From assembly GCA_029204225.1 (NCBI GenBank), contig CM055097.1:51983698-52047697 (forward strand): a stretch of DNA of 64,000 bases. Direction: 5' to 3'. Positions within the stretch are counted from its first letter, which is position 1; every line of letters starts with the position of its first letter. The translations under genes were made by a program, and so were the position numbers. Under the pieces are notes generated by a model, which worked only from the letters and a program-made list of their open reading frames with translations, was not told the DNA's origin and did no database searches. Shown here piece after piece: positions 33,879-45,547 of the stretch. Origin of the DNA: Diphasiastrum complanatum (Eukaryota; Streptophyta; Lycopodiopsida; Lycopodiales; Lycopodiaceae).

Positions 33879-36800
33879 ATGGCTACAAATGGAGGCTACA
33901 TGTTGGAAAGCAATGATAGGCTTACCTCCCTCAACTATTCTACTTGGAAAGTAAGGATGGAGTCTTTGCTTGAGATGAATGAGTTGATGGATATTGTTGT
34001 AGGTGTGGAGGAGAGACCTTTGGCACCTCAAGAACAATTGAGGTATGACAAGAGGTCAAAGAAAGCCCTTCACATGATCAAGATGAATGTGACAAATGAG
34101 CTTATCAAAGAGGTTGGTAAGTGCACATCATCTAGTGAAGCTTGGGAAGCCTTGAAGAAGGTTTATGAATCCAAGTCTACTTCTAGAGTGTTGACTTTAA
34201 GAAGGCAAATCTTTTCTTGTATGCAAAAGAAGAGTGAGAGTGGACATGCTTTTGTTTTGAGAGTTAAAGCATTGAATGATGAGTTAGCATGCATTAATGA
34301 TGGCATAAATAATGAGGAGCTTGTTCAAGTGATTCTCAATGGCTTGTTGGATGATCATGCTAATCTTGTTCAAAGTTATGCTATCCAAAAATGTTTACCA
34401 AGTGTTGGAGACTTGCAAGAGGTCTTGTTGGCTGAAGAATTCAGGTTGCAAGCAAGAGTGGGAGCATCTTCTACATCTCAAGGAGGAGAAGAGGAGGCAA
34501 TGTTCTCTAAAGGCAAGTTCAAGGGCAAAGGTAAAAGCAATTGGTCTAAAGGGCAAGACCAAGGTGAGCACTCTACTTTTGGCAAAAAGAAGGATAGATC
34601 TAAGCTAAAATGTTTCTATTGTGGAGTCAAAGGGCATTTTGCTAGTGATTGTTTTAAGAAAAAGAGGGATCAAGGGGAAAAGCAAACCAATCTAACTATT
34701 GATGAGGGTGGGGATGAGCTTCTTTCAAATGATGCTTTTGTTATGTCATCTTGCTTGTTGGCTAATCATGGAGACATTGATCCTTGGTGGATTGATAGTG
34801 GAGCCACTTCTCATATGACATATCATAAAGAGTATTTTTCATCTTTAATGGCATTTGATGGTGATAGGAAGGTAATCTATACCGCAAATGATGGTGAGTG
34901 TACAATCAAGGGGATTGGCACAATTCCTATTTCACTTTCTACAAATAGGAATATAGAATTGAAAGATGTTTTGCTCATTCCATCCATTACCAAGAACTTA
35001 CTTAGTGTAAGCCAAATGCTTGACAAAGGATTCAAAGTTGAGTTTGATGGTGATGCTTGCTTGATCAAAAAGGGGTGTAGTATCATTGCAAAAGGGAAAA
35101 GGCAAGGGAAATTGTTCAAGCTTGATGCATGTGTTGTTGCTAACCAAGTTGGATGCATGGCAAATGAACAAATGTCAATTCAAGAGGTATGGCATAAAAG
35201 GATGGGACATCTCAACTACAAGGCCTTGGAGGTAATAGCCAAAAAGGAGGTAGTAAGGGGACTTCCCAAGTCTCTTACTTGCTTGAATCATGTTTGTGAA
35301 GAATGTGCTTTGTCTAAATCACATAGATTGCCATATACTAGATCTATATCTAGATCTAAGATGCCTTTTTCTCTCTTGCATTCGGATATTCATGGTGTTA
35401 CTACAATTAGCAATGGAGGTGCTAAGATGTATGTAACTTTCATTGATGATTTTAGTAGATTTTGTTGGGTTTATCTACTAAAGAGCAAGGATGAGGTGTT
35501 TGATGTGTTTGTCAAGTTCAAAGTTGCTATTGAGACTCAATTTACAACCAAAATCAAATGCTTGAGGAGCGACAATGGTGGTGAATACATTTCTAACAAA
35601 TTCAAAGCCTTTTGCGATGAGCATGGGATCAAGAGGGAGTACACATGTCCAAGAACACCACAACAAAATGGAGTGGCCGAGAGGAAGAATAGAACCTTGT
35701 GTGAGAGTGCAAAGGCAATGAGATTGAATGCTAATCTTCCTAAACCTTTTTGGAGTGATGCTTTGTTGTGTGCAAATTTCCTATGCAATAGATGGCCAAG
35801 TGTTGTATTGGAAGGAAAAACCCCTTTTGAAGCTTTGTTTGGTATGAAGCCTAATGTCAAGTTTCTAAGAACTTTTGGATGCATTTGCTACTTCAACATT
35901 ACTCTTGATGATAGAACTAAGGAGGATCCATCTTCAAGAAAGGGCATTTTTGTTGGTTATAGTGAAGTAAGCAAAGCATATAGGATTTATGTTCCTTCAA
36001 TCAAGAAAGTGTTCACAAGTAGGGATGTCATTTTTGATGAAAGTAACATTCCAAAAGTTGTTTCAAGTGATGATGGTGTTGTTGCAACTAATGTGCTTGA
36101 TGACAATGGAGTTGATGACACATTGGATGTGGATGTTGAAGAAGCCTCTTCAAGTCAAATTCCAAGGAGAACTCCAAGGCATAAAGTGAAACCCTCAAGG
36201 CTCACTTATGATAGCAAAGGTAAGCAAGTGGTGGATGGATCCAACTATGCTTTCCTAACTTCTTTTGATGTACCTTCATGTGTAGATGAAGCAAGGCAAA
36301 AAGAGGAATGGATCCAAGCAATGGATCTTGAGTTTGAAGCACTTATGAAGAACAACACATGGAGATTGGTGGAGCTTCCAAAGGGCAAAAGTGCAATTGG
36401 ATGCAAATGGATCTTCAAGGTAAAGACAAATCAAGATGGATCTATCAACAAGTTGAAGGCAAGGTTGGTGGCTAAAGGTTATGCTCAAGAGCATGGCATT
36501 GACTATGAGGAAACCTTTGCACCCGTGGCAAAGATGGTGAGCATAAGAGTAATCATTTCCCTTGCAACTCTTTATGGATGGGATCTTTGGCAATTAGACA
36601 TTTCTAATGCTTTCTTGAATGGTGATCTTGAAGAGGAAGTCTACATGGAGCAACCCGAGAGCTATGTTTCTCATAGCAAGCCTAATCATGTGTGTTTTCT
36701 ACAAAAAAGTTTGTATGGTCTTAAGCAAGCACCAAGGAGTTGGTATGCTAGGCTTAACTCTTTTCTACTTTCTCAAAACTTCACTATGAGTGAGTATGAT

Positions 36801-37829
36801 CATTCACTTTACTTTAGAATTAGTGCTAATGATGTTACAATCCTTCTAATTTATGTGGATGACATTATTTTAAGTGGAGGGAACAAGGAAGATATAGAAG
36901 ATATCAAGAAAGCACTAAAAAAGGAATTTGAAGTGCATGATCTTGGTCTTTTGAGCTATATCTTAGGAATAGAAGTAATTAGAACTTCTCAAATCACTTT
37001 TATTTCACAAGAGAAGTATGCTATTTCTATTCTCAATAGATTTCATATGGTAGATGCAAATCCTATTGATACACCTATGGAATCACATGTAAAGCTAACT
37101 ATAAGAGGTAATGAAAGATCCTTCGAGGACATTACTCTCTATAGGAAGCTAATAGGTTCTCTTATATATCTAACCATCACAAGACCTGATTTATCTTATT
37201 GTGTTGGTAGATTAAGCCAATTCATGCAAGATCCTAGCATAGAACATTGGAAACTAGGAAAGAGGATCTTGAGATACATCTCGGGAACAAAAGATTTTGG
37301 CATTGTTTATAGAGGCTCATCACCTAACTTATTTGGTTTTTCAGATTCAGATTTTGCAGGAGACCTTATGGATAGAAAATCCATAAATGCACATGCTATT
37401 TTCATAGGTGATGGAGCTATCTCATGGATGTCGAAGAAACAAGCAACTATATCACTTTCTTCTAGTGAGGCCGAGTACAAAGCTTTGACATCATGCACAA
37501 AGGAGATGGTGTGGATCAAGAGGATGATTATGGAGCTTCATTTGCTGGATTTTTCAGAGAGTCCAATCATCTTTTGTGACAACCTTTCAGCCCAAAGTCT
37601 AGCAAGCAATCCGGTTTTCCATGCAAGGAGCAAACATATCGAGGTGGCTTACCATTTTGTGAGAGAACAAGTGTTGGCAAAAGAGATCAAGCTTGAACAT
37701 GTCCCATCAAAGGAATGTGTGGCTGATATCTTTACCAAAGCATTGGGAAAGGACTTATTTTTCAAGCATAGAACAAGTCTTGGTGTACTTTCTAAATCTA
37801 TGCTAAAACTAGTTGAAGAGGGAGTGTGA
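33879..37829 (+). CDS. Copia gag-pol polyprotein, intact (1316 aa)
   Basis: Domains in order: Gag (UBN2-type, 1-200); CCHC zinc knuckle CFYCGVKGHFASDC starting at Cys245; aspartic protease DSGATSHM with Asp306; pre-integrase WHKRMGHLNY at about 438; integrase with the D,D35E triad at Asp503, Asp565 (SDNGGEY) and Glu601 (NGVAERKN); RT from TFAPVAKM and WQLDISNAFLNGDLEEEVYM to the YVDD site at Asp994-Asp995; RNase H with DSDFAGDL, SSSEAEYKAL, CDNLSAQS and HARSKHIE; end ADIFTKALGKD. There is no frameshift or stop, so proteins are probably made as one precursor and cut by its own protease. The TGA stop overlaps the first bases of the 3' LTR. The start ATG follows the leader and begins the conserved Gag text. 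Confidence 0.97.
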   Translation: MATNGGYMLESNDRLTSLNYSTWKVRMESLLEMNELMDIVVGVEERPLAPQEQLRYDKRSKKALHMIKMNVTNELIKEVGKCTSSSEAWEALKKVYESKSTSRVLTLRRQIFSCMQKKSESGHAFVLRVKALNDELACINDGINNEELVQVILNGLLDDHANLVQSYAIQKCLPSVGDLQEVLLAEEFRLQARVGASSTSQGGEEEAMFSKGKFKGKGKSNWSKGQDQGEHSTFGKKKDRSKLKCFYCGVKGHFASDCFKKKRDQGEKQTNLTIDEGGDELLSNDAFVMSSCLLANHGDIDPWWIDSGATSHMTYHKEYFSSLMAFDGDRKVIYTANDGECTIKGIGTIPISLSTNRNIELKDVLLIPSITKNLLSVSQMLDKGFKVEFDGDACLIKKGCSIIAKGKRQGKLFKLDACVVANQVGCMANEQMSIQEVWHKRMGHLNYKALEVIAKKEVVRGLPKSLTCLNHVCEECALSKSHRLPYTRSISRSKMPFSLLHSDIHGVTTISNGGAKMYVTFIDDFSRFCWVYLLKSKDEVFDVFVKFKVAIETQFTTKIKCLRSDNGGEYISNKFKAFCDEHGIKREYTCPRTPQQNGVAERKNRTLCESAKAMRLNANLPKPFWSDALLCANFLCNRWPSVVLEGKTPFEALFGMKPNVKFLRTFGCICYFNITLDDRTKEDPSSRKGIFVGYSEVSKAYRIYVPSIKKVFTSRDVIFDESNIPKVVSSDDGVVATNVLDDNGVDDTLDVDVEEASSSQIPRRTPRHKVKPSRLTYDSKGKQVVDGSNYAFLTSFDVPSCVDEARQKEEWIQAMDLEFEALMKNNTWRLVELPKGKSAIGCKWIFKVKTNQDGSINKLKARLVAKGYAQEHGIDYEETFAPVAKMVSIRVIISLATLYGWDLWQLDISNAFLNGDLEEEVYMEQPESYVSHSKPNHVCFLQKSLYGLKQAPRSWYARLNSFLLSQNFTMSEYDHSLYFRISANDVTILLIYVDDIILSGGNKEDIEDIKKALKKEFEVHDLGLLSYILGIEVIRTSQITFISQEKYAISILNRFHMVDANPIDTPMESHVKLTIRGNERSFEDITLYRKLIGSLIYLTITRPDLSYCVGRLSQFMQDPSIEHWKLGKRILRYISGTKDFGIVYRGSSPNLFGFSDSDFAGDLMDRKSINAHAIFIGDGAISWMSKKQATISLSSSEAEYKALTSCTKEMVWIKRMIMELHLLDFSESPIIFCDNLSAQSLASNPVFHARSKHIEVAYHFVREQVLAKEIKLEHVPSKECVADIFTKALGKDLFFKHRTSLGVLSKSMLKLVEEGV
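37814..37824 (+). promoter_or_regulatory. Polypurine tract of element F
   Basis: TGAAGAGGGAG directly precedes the 3' LTR and overlaps the last codons of RNase H (EEGV). Confidence 0.8.
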
Positions 37830-38477
37830 AAAATTGTCAACTAGTAGTATTTTCCTAACTTGAGATTTTGTAGGCCTATGGCCAAATAAAAGTTAGAGAT
37901 AGGTTCATACATGTATGTAGAGGCCCAAAGTATGTGTACACTACTTTTGAGGTCACATTAATTAGAGGAGGTCGAGTGTGGAGCTCTTCTATTGGCTCAT
38001 AATTTGGTGCATTCCTATTTGACCAAATTTCTAGGTAGATGGGTGAATCCTATTGGACCCCAATTTTAGCCTATCATAAGACAAGTGGCCAAGAGGCACT
38101 ATGGCTGCTATAAATAGCCATCTCCACGAGTATGTACACATCTCATTTTCATTCTATTGAATGAATGTTATGCTCTTTGAAGATCCATCTTCTTCTCTCT
38201 CACTTTTTTGTTCATATCTTGCATTCTAGCCACTAGAATTGTGATTTCTTTGTTGCTATGGCTTCACACGTGTGAAATGCAGGTTGTAGGCTCTGAAGTA
38301 CGGACAGGGACAGCAAGTTTCTGTTTGTGGAAGCTTATGATCAGATCTTGATGTTTAGTTGATGTTTAGTATGCTTAACATCACAATTTCTATCATTTTT
38401 TCAATCTAGATGTGCATAACTTCCATGGCCAAGATCTTTATGAAACTTTAGCATCTTTTGGATCTGAGTTTTTCACA
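37825..38477 (+). repeat. 3' LTR of element F
   Basis: 653 bp, the same text as 32617-33269, followed by GATAA. Confidence 0.97.
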
Positions 38478-39723
38478 GATAATACGGAGTACTAAACCGA
38501 TGAATAGCAAAAAAAGTCTTCCAACAAACACTTAATTGTTTCATTTACAAAGTGTGTTCCACGATCACTGACGATCTCGATAGGACATCCAAACCTAACA
38601 ATAATGTGTTCATAAAGGAATTTAGCCGTAGATTTTGCATCTGCAACTCAAATTGCTTTCGCTTCGACCCACTTTGTCATATAATCAGTTGCAAGAATGA
38701 TGTAACGAGCTTGAGATCTTGTTGTCGCAGGATGAATAGGACCAACATATTCAAGGCCCCATTTCTTGAACGGTGCTTGCGATAAACAGGATGCAAAGGT
38801 TCATAATTTTGCTTTGTAGGACGCCGTGAACGTTGACAAACATCACGTGACTTAATATAATTTTCTATATGATCCATTGTTGATGAATCATCATCCTCTT
38901 TTTGGACTACTGGCTTGATAGTCCAAGTGATTGGATCGACTTTGACTGCATGCTCATGATTCTCAAAAGTAATTTTCCCGGTGCCCTAGTTATGAACTAC
39001 TTGTGCAACTCGTAACCATGGACGACCCAATAAAATATGATATACATCTGGTGCATCGGATACGTCCATTACTACAAAAGTAATGAAAAACTGCACTCCA
39101 GCAATTTTGACAGATATATCTTCAACGATCCCTTTAGGACGGACTGTCGTTTGATCTGCTAGTTTTATGGCAAAAGTGGTAGGTTTCATCTTGGTGAGGC
39201 CCCACTTCGCACATGCTTTGTCGAAATCAAGCTAACTCCCGAACCTAAATCTATCACGGTTGCTTCTTTACCAAACTGTCTATGTTGTATCGGCAAGGTG
39301 ATGTTTCATTGCTCACTTTCACAAGCTCAACAGGTACTGGATCAACTAGAATTTCTTTCTGCTTCTGAGCTCTGGTAACAACCATCAAAGGTACACTTGG
39401 CTCAATAGGCTGAACTATTGGTCTTTGCTTGATCATAATCATATTCATTGGGGCAGTAACCGGTGGTGGTTTTGGTCTTGTTCGACAATTCTTGTAGCAA
39501 TGGCCATAACCGCATTCACGACAAAAAGGAACAAACTTGTCTTTATTCGGACATTCCGCAACTCTGTGGTTCTCTCCGCACGCAAAGCATCCAAATTGAT
39601 TGTAAATGGATTTCCAAAATCAAATACAAGGTGGATGGGAGTATCGACATGCATAAAGGCCGATGGGTTGCAGAGGATTTTTGCAAATCCCTAACATTGA
39701 TTATTTTGAGGCTTTCAGCCTAG
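38478..39723 (-). pseudogene. Ty3/gypsy element E, gag end, protease and integrase N-terminal half
   Basis: Reading the minus strand downward: a zinc-knuckle-like CRECGYGHCYKNC at 39523-39485 (one residue shorter than the canonical CCHC spacing); a Gag-protease linker; an aspartic-protease-like fold ending HILLGRPWLR (39189-38986); then, after a stop, ENHEHAVKVDPITW and the integrase zinc region YIKSRDVCQRSRRP, and the core LVTSFLQLII with frame changes, up to HRFSTPYY at the Copia insertion point. RT and RNase H, normally between protease and integrase, are missing, so the element lost about 2 kb before or independently of the Copia insertion. Confidence 0.82.
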
Positions 39724-39849
39724 TCGCAAAACATTCTTTGATCAAATTGTTACTCTCATTTGTTGTTGTTGTTGACCTTGAGATATATCATTTCTCGATG
39801 GAGTTATTGAGGAGGATATTTGTATGATCTAGCAATAAGGTTACGTAAT

Positions 39850-40130
39850 CAATGGCAAGGAGAATCAAGTGGTACATCCATATGATGTATATCTAGATTT
39901 GGTTGCAGCAACATACAATAGAAGAGTTCTAATTGAAGACTGCTTGACTACTGGACTGAAAGTAGCAATGTAGTCGATATTCGAGATGCCACATATTTAA
40001 ATGAGAATAGAGGGCTCCACTAGTAGCTTGAAGAACCCATTTGATTTCTAGTACTTTTGAATGAGATTAGTTGAACTAAAATGGCTTGTTGGTAGTAGCT
40101 TTAAGTGCTTATAGGTGTCTTCAAGATTTA
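39850..40130 (-). pseudogene. Copia RT relic
   Basis: Minus-strand text GISNIDYIATFSPVVKQSSI followed by RTLLLYVAATKSRY matches the GIDY.ETFAPVAK..SIR.LL..AA block at the start of Copia RT, with KSNGFFKLLVE before it. Frames are broken and no other domain is attached. Confidence 0.65.
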
Positions 40131-42540
40131 GTATTCCATGTTTAGAGCTAAATGCTAGTTTGAGCTAGTTGTTGCCTGTTACAAGCCTCAACTCCTAGCC
40201 CACATACATCTTTGTCCATATTATATCTTATTGTCACCATGAGTCTTTCACATTGTGCCATTCATGAGTTGAGGCATGCATTGAGCTTATTCATTAAACT
40301 TGGGTTGGCATTTTGCTTCAAGCCTCCACCTTGCATCCCAGATGATCAATGGTGTTCCACATATTTTAAAGCATCAATGTGCTTTTGTCAACAGACATAG
40401 GTGGCAAGATGATGCTTCTCTAGCATGAGCAAAACACAAATGAAAACCTCACAAAAGAATTTGGTCCAATTTTTAGGGCATCATCTAGGATAATTGTACT
40501 CTTGTTTTGTTTGCAACAAAAAAACATGGGTTTGGAAGCATAAAGGGCGTTATGGTCATAAAAGCTCATGGGCTCTCAAATCTGAACTTAGATTAACCCA
40601 TGCATGATGTGTGTCCAAAAAAGAGTAATAATAAATTTTTTGGTGAACAAGCCATCGCTGGCCATCTCGATGGAGCTTCATAGCATGGTACATTTTACTC
40701 CTGAGACCCCTTGTTGGGGTTTACACTTTTTGGGGGCCGTGCCTTTGAGATATATACCTCAAGGTCAGCCCTAAAAAGTATATAGCCCTTCTAACTAGCC
40801 TTTACCTCTCAATTCCAAACTCAGACGAGGATTGAAGTTGGCGTGCGGCGCCCTACTGGCCATTAGGGTGGGCAAGGTGGCGACAAGGTGTTACATACAC
40901 CCACCATAATGGCAGGTGGGGGGCCATTAAAGGATTGTGTCTGCCCCTATGATTGGCTGAAAATTGTAAATCAGCCTCAAGCAAAGTTAACTTGGCCCAT
41001 CATGCAAAGCATAATAATCAGCCATTAGCACAAGAGCATAATGCACCAATGCAAAAGAGTGGGCACACAAGTGCATAGCGCAGCAATGCAAAAGAGGCAA
41101 AACATTATATGATGTTTAATCCTTTACAAAATTAGCAGGCAGGATCCTTAAAGCTCTAAATCAGTGCCTCCCTTTTTGAAACTGATCTCTTGGGCTCTGG
41201 CCTTTTGAAGGATTTGCAATTCATAGAGGTACGTACCTGCTTTTTCTTTCTTGCAACTTTCCTTAAAAGTGACGTACATACATACAATAATAATAATAAA
41301 AAAGAGAGGTATGTTAATGCTTATCCAAATCTTCAAAATCACTCCATATCTGCGCTGTTGTTCGTTTCTGTGATTAGTGATTTGTGGCGGAAGAGGAGCA
41401 GCATATGCGATAGCAGGAGTGACAGGCAAGGCGTGATTGGAGGTATCACCTCAACCAATGTAAAGTTATCCTCCCACAGAGAAAAAAAGGAGGAGCTGTC
41501 TGGGATATGGCAGCTGACAAAGAGTGGGCCATTTTCTTTATTCCTGTCTTTCAAAGAGAATTCGATCAGAGGGAGATAAAGACAATCGACGCGGGCCAGG
41601 CCAGGCCAAGTCCTCCCCCCTCACTCACCCAAGCATATGTTGCTGTTGCCGTTGGATATAACGCACGAAATGAAACAAGGCAAATGTCAAAAGTTAGGGA
41701 AAGGATATGTCCAAGAGAAAAAAAGGTTAGGGAAAGGATATGCAAGAGAAAATGCAATATATATATACAACCCAAAAAAGCTATGGAATGATATGTCAGC
41801 CATCAAGAGAAGATTACTTTTATATTTTGTCTCCCATAGTTTTTTTTTGCAAAACCTTTGATACTATTTAGATATCAACAAAATGTATAGAAGAAGCGTC
41901 TAGAGCAATCATAACTCCCTCAAGTTCGCCGAGGTTATCTAGTGGTACCAACAATGTTGAGAGTATATCAATGCTCTAATGGACTGGGTAATGGGTGGTT
42001 CCCCAAACTCGATCTCAAGCATCCATTCACTAAGATTTAAGCTCATACATATTAAGAACTCATAAATTTTGTGATTTCCTTTATTTTTGCCACATTGAGC
42101 ATAGTAATTCAAGCTATTATCGCAATTACTTTGACAAAGCATAACTATGTACAGATGCATAGTACCCATATTTTACCCTATAAAACATTAAAACCATTTT
42201 TGAGTCCAAAGCAAAAATCTGATGATCAAAACATTTCACATCAAAATTCAACATGATAGACTTCATACCAAAACAAACTCGATGAAAAGGTATAAACTTT
42301 CACACTATATTGCATCACACACATTCGACAAAAAAGTCATTGTATTTTGATTGAAAAACTGATGTCGTGAAGAGTTTATTCTCAAAGCAAATTACTATCC
42401 AAAAATAATGAGTACGAAAGCTCATAAATTAGCATATAAATTTGGAACAACTAAAATAAAATATCACATAAGATTGTTCTAATTGCATTCCAAACTATCT
42501 ATAAATTGAAGTTGTTCATAGATGAAAAAGGTAACCATAA
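40131..42540. other. Spacer without recognised gene
   Basis: Open frames are short and show no family motifs. A 30-bp near-tandem repeat (GTTAGGGAAAGGATATG plus AAGAGAAA) lies at about 41692-41755, and CA-type words near 41280. Confidence 0.45.
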
Positions 42541-42862
42541 CCACGATCTTGTGTCGCGCCTTCCCCTTTATCATCTTTTGCCCCTTCCTCTTGCCTCCTT
42601 CCATCTTCTTCCTCGTCCTTCTCTCCATTTCTTCCTCCTCGTCCTCCTGCGGTAGTCGCTTCCTCCCTGCTTGCTGATCACTTCTAATTTGTTGCTCCGC
42701 CCTTCCTTCCATCTTCTAATCTACCTCCTCTAATGTCTGCTCTCGTCTTATCCCCTACATGTTTCGTCCTCTCCTCTTCATCCTCAAGACCCTTTGGCTT
42801 TCCCTCCTTTGTAGTCTGCCTTGCCCTCCTTTTTGCATTCAATTTAAGGTTTGTATGACTCT

Positions 42863-43308
42863 TGTTATTGTTGTCGCTACTTCGGACATGTTGTAGCTGC
42901 CTGTCTGTTTTTTGCTAAGAGGCCTACTCAAATATTGGTGCTTCCTCTCTTTCCCCTCATGCCTTGAAGTCTTCATCCAACAGTTTGCCCTTACCAGCTC
43001 TCTAGGCTGGATTATCCTATGTCCATGGACCTTCCACCTTTGGAGGATTGGTTTCGGTTAACAGCACTTTGTTTGCCTCTTCTTTGCTACTGCCTTTGCA
43101 GCTTTCCTCTAATCTTCCTCAACATGCTTTGCATATTGATGCTACTGAAACTTCTTCTCATGCCTCTTTGACGGTCTTTAAGGGGAAAAAGCAAAATGCG
43201 AATGCCTCTTCTTTCCACAATAGGCTGATCTCCATCAAACGTGATCTGAGAGCTAAGACTCTAGCTTTTGTAGTTTCCAAATCGGCTTTTCTTGTTGATT
43301 CTGTCTAA
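42863..43308 (+). pseudogene. LINE ORF1 remnant
   Basis: A CCHC knuckle CYCCRYFGHVVAAC is encoded at 42863-42904. In another frame an open end follows (43048-43308), rich in Ser and Lys and closing AFLVDSV-stop. The position directly before the ORF2 endonuclease fits ORF1 of a plant L1-type LINE, whose product binds the element RNA. A CT-rich leader lies at 42540-42860. Confidence 0.6.
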
Positions 43309-43343
43309 GAGTCTCAGGCACCGGCTCCTTCTGAAGCTTTGAT

Positions 43344-43854
43344 ATGAATATCTATTCTTGGAATGTTAGAGGCTTGAATGCCCCGATTCACCGAAGTTGC
43401 CTTGCATAGGTGCTCGCTACCTATCCTTGGCTTGAATGTGATTATTGCCCTCCAAGAAACCAAGCTGCGGGGCTTTAATGAATGTTGTCTGGTCGAGAAA
43501 CTTGGTGTTGTCTATCATTATGTTGCTTCCCCGGCGCAAGGTACCCGTGCTGGTGTTCTAACCCTTGTGTCACATGATTGGCAGGTGCTCTCTAGTCAGG
43601 TTCATCCTGCTGGTAAGTGGACTCTTCTGAGACTGTGCAAACTGGGATTCACCTTATCTGTCCTCAAACTCTATGTTGTTTCCTACACTCCTCACCCTAT
43701 TGACTTTTGGGCCTCTCTTCCCCCTATACAAGATGACCGGCTTATTGTCCTTGGTGATTTTAACATGTATATTGATCTTGTCGATGGGCCTCACTATCTT
43801 TCTTCCCCTGAGCTTATTGTTTGGCACTCCTTTAAGCTTCCCCACTCTCTTGTG
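43344..43854 (+). pseudogene. LINE ORF2 endonuclease, first part
   Basis: The start MNIYSWNVRGLNAP is the classic opening of the apurinic-type endonuclease of plant L1 elements. A frameshift near 43380 leads into VIIALQETKLRGFNECC (catalytic Glu), GTRAGVLTLVS and RLIVLGDFNMYIDLVD (catalytic Asp/Asn). The ORF begins 35 bases after ORF1. It is interrupted at 43855 by a solo LTR. Confidence 0.87.
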
Positions 43855-44628
43855 TGTAGAACACTTGATCAGACAGATCTCAATTCTACTAACAAAGTGT
43901 GCAGTTTACTTGACAAAGGATGAGAAACGAACGCAAACTCGAAACATTTCTATTCGTGATCAACCTCAAAGGATTCGTGAAATTTATCTTGCAGTCAACT
44001 CGAAAGATTCGCAAAATAGTTTCTTGTAGAATCTCGTGTTTTTTTGTTGTTGAAGCTCGAAAGATTTGCGAACAGAATCTTGTCACGAAACATTTTGTTT
44101 CTTGTTCAAACCTCAAATGACATGAAATTGTCGCGAACAATTCGCAAAATCTTCTGGATTTCTTCTTCAAGCTCAAAGTTGTCATCTGTCATGAACAATT
44201 TGTGAAAGACGAAAATGTTGCGAAGAGACAAGTGTCGCGAACAATTCGCGAAACACGAAGCTGTAATGAAGAGATGGCCAAAAGACTTGTAAATAAAAGG
44301 CCCAAAGACCTGTTCTGTAGCAATATATATACATGTGCACTACTCATTGTAACTCACTCAATCAGAGACACAACAGCGAGATAAGACAACAAGAGATGTA
44401 TATTGATGATTCATTCAGAATTATAAAAATTTGTTTTTGATCAATGGTTTCTTATTGTCTAAAATTGTCTTAAGTTGTCTCTTATTTCCGCACGCATATT
44501 CAGTCAAGGCAAATATTGTTCTATTAGTACATAGATTAGATACAGACCCAATTGAAGACACTGATATTAGTTTGATTTATTCAAACTTTTGTGTTCTCTG
44601 TGGAAGAATTATTACTATTTTTCCTACA
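43855..44628 (+). mobile_element. Solo Copia LTR (element C family)
   Basis: It starts TGTAGAACA and ends TTCCTACA like the LTR at 7148-8026, is related along its length, and is flanked by TTGTG (43850-43854 and 44629-44633). No internal Copia DNA remains, so LTR-LTR recombination removed the body. It is 774 bp and lacks a block of about 100 bp that the other copy has around 7612-7700. Most TTCnnGAA sites are degraded. Confidence 0.93.
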
Positions 44629-45510
44629 TTGTGGATGTCCAACAAGTCCTTCAGGACTTCTTCCATCATACTTGGATTAACGTTCTGCCTAGTCCCTCCT
44701 TTCGGTCGTCTAGGCTGGACCGTTTTTATATTTCATCTTTCGATTCTTGGCTTTGCCTCCTACACTCAAAAACCCATAAATTCGTTGTTCTTTTCGATCA
44801 TAGTTCGATCCTTCTTAAATGCCACTTTTTGAAAGCCCCTAACTTCCCCTTCACCTCTCCCTATGTGATAAACTCTTCTCTCCTTCGTTCCCCTTTTGTC
44901 ATCTCTAATCTCTCCTGAATCACTATTGTAGGCTCTTCTTTTTAGGACAAGCTAGATAATAGTGTGGCTTTCCTTTGTGGTGTTGGCCATTCATCTCATT
45001 GTTCTCTCTCGGGCCAAAGTGCTGGCAATGACTCTTTTGGCAAGTATTGCTCACTCTCGGCTGGTTTCTTGAAATGCCCAAGCTTTTGCCCAGCTTGAGC
45101 TTCTCTGCCAGTCTATCCTTCATTGCCTAGACACTCATGCTGTTGTGGGCCTTATGCCCTGTTCTAAGCTCACCTGGCTGAGGGAGGGAGATCTGGCTTC
45201 TTCCTTCCTTTTTTGCTCTCTCCAACATAAGCATGAGGCTTCTTTGTTCACTCCCTCTCCATTTTGAGGCCTCCCTTACTGACTTTTTTGCTATGGTTCA
45301 AGCTTTTGTTTTCTAGTTTCAGGCTCTGTCCTTTCCCTCTCAACTTCATGATAATAGGCTTGCTTCTTTCTGTGTAACTAGCTCTACTCTTTCGTCGAAA
45401 GCCATCTCCTCTCTAGTTGCTCCCATTGAACTGCATACGACCCTTCTCACCTTATCCCTCGGTAATTGTCGTGGCCCTGATAGTATCATCTCGGAGTTTT
45501 TATTTGGCTT
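44629..45510 (+). pseudogene. LINE ORF2 continuation: endonuclease end and start of RT
   Basis: After the solo LTR the text resumes with VDVQQVLQDFFHHTWINVLP, RSSRLDRFYISSFDSW and FDHSSILLKCHFL (usually SDHSPILL, so the catalytic Ser is lost). Later LSLGNCRGPDSIISEFLFGF corresponds to the APGPDG..EFYK start of the RT domain. The element is cut at about 45510 and the RT core is absent. Confidence 0.8.
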
Positions 45511-45547
45511 TTAGCCACAAATTAGTCTAGGCCTTCTTTCTATAGTG

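Larger units (their letters stand above)
32617..38477 (+). mobile_element. Complete young Copia LTR retrotransposon (element F)
   Basis: A 5861-bp element with two 653-bp LTRs that I find identical base for base on visual comparison, a primer-binding site, a single 1316-codon gag-pol frame, a purine tract and a 5-bp GATAA target duplication. All enzyme motifs needed for transposition are present. Identical LTRs mean insertion was recent on an evolutionary scale. It sits in the integrase gene of a Ty3/gypsy relic in the opposite orientation. Confidence 0.97.

Noticed and set aside
34877-37840. Open frames antisense to the intact Copia polyprotein
   Set aside because: They are shadows of the 1316-codon frame, which accounts for the whole interval.
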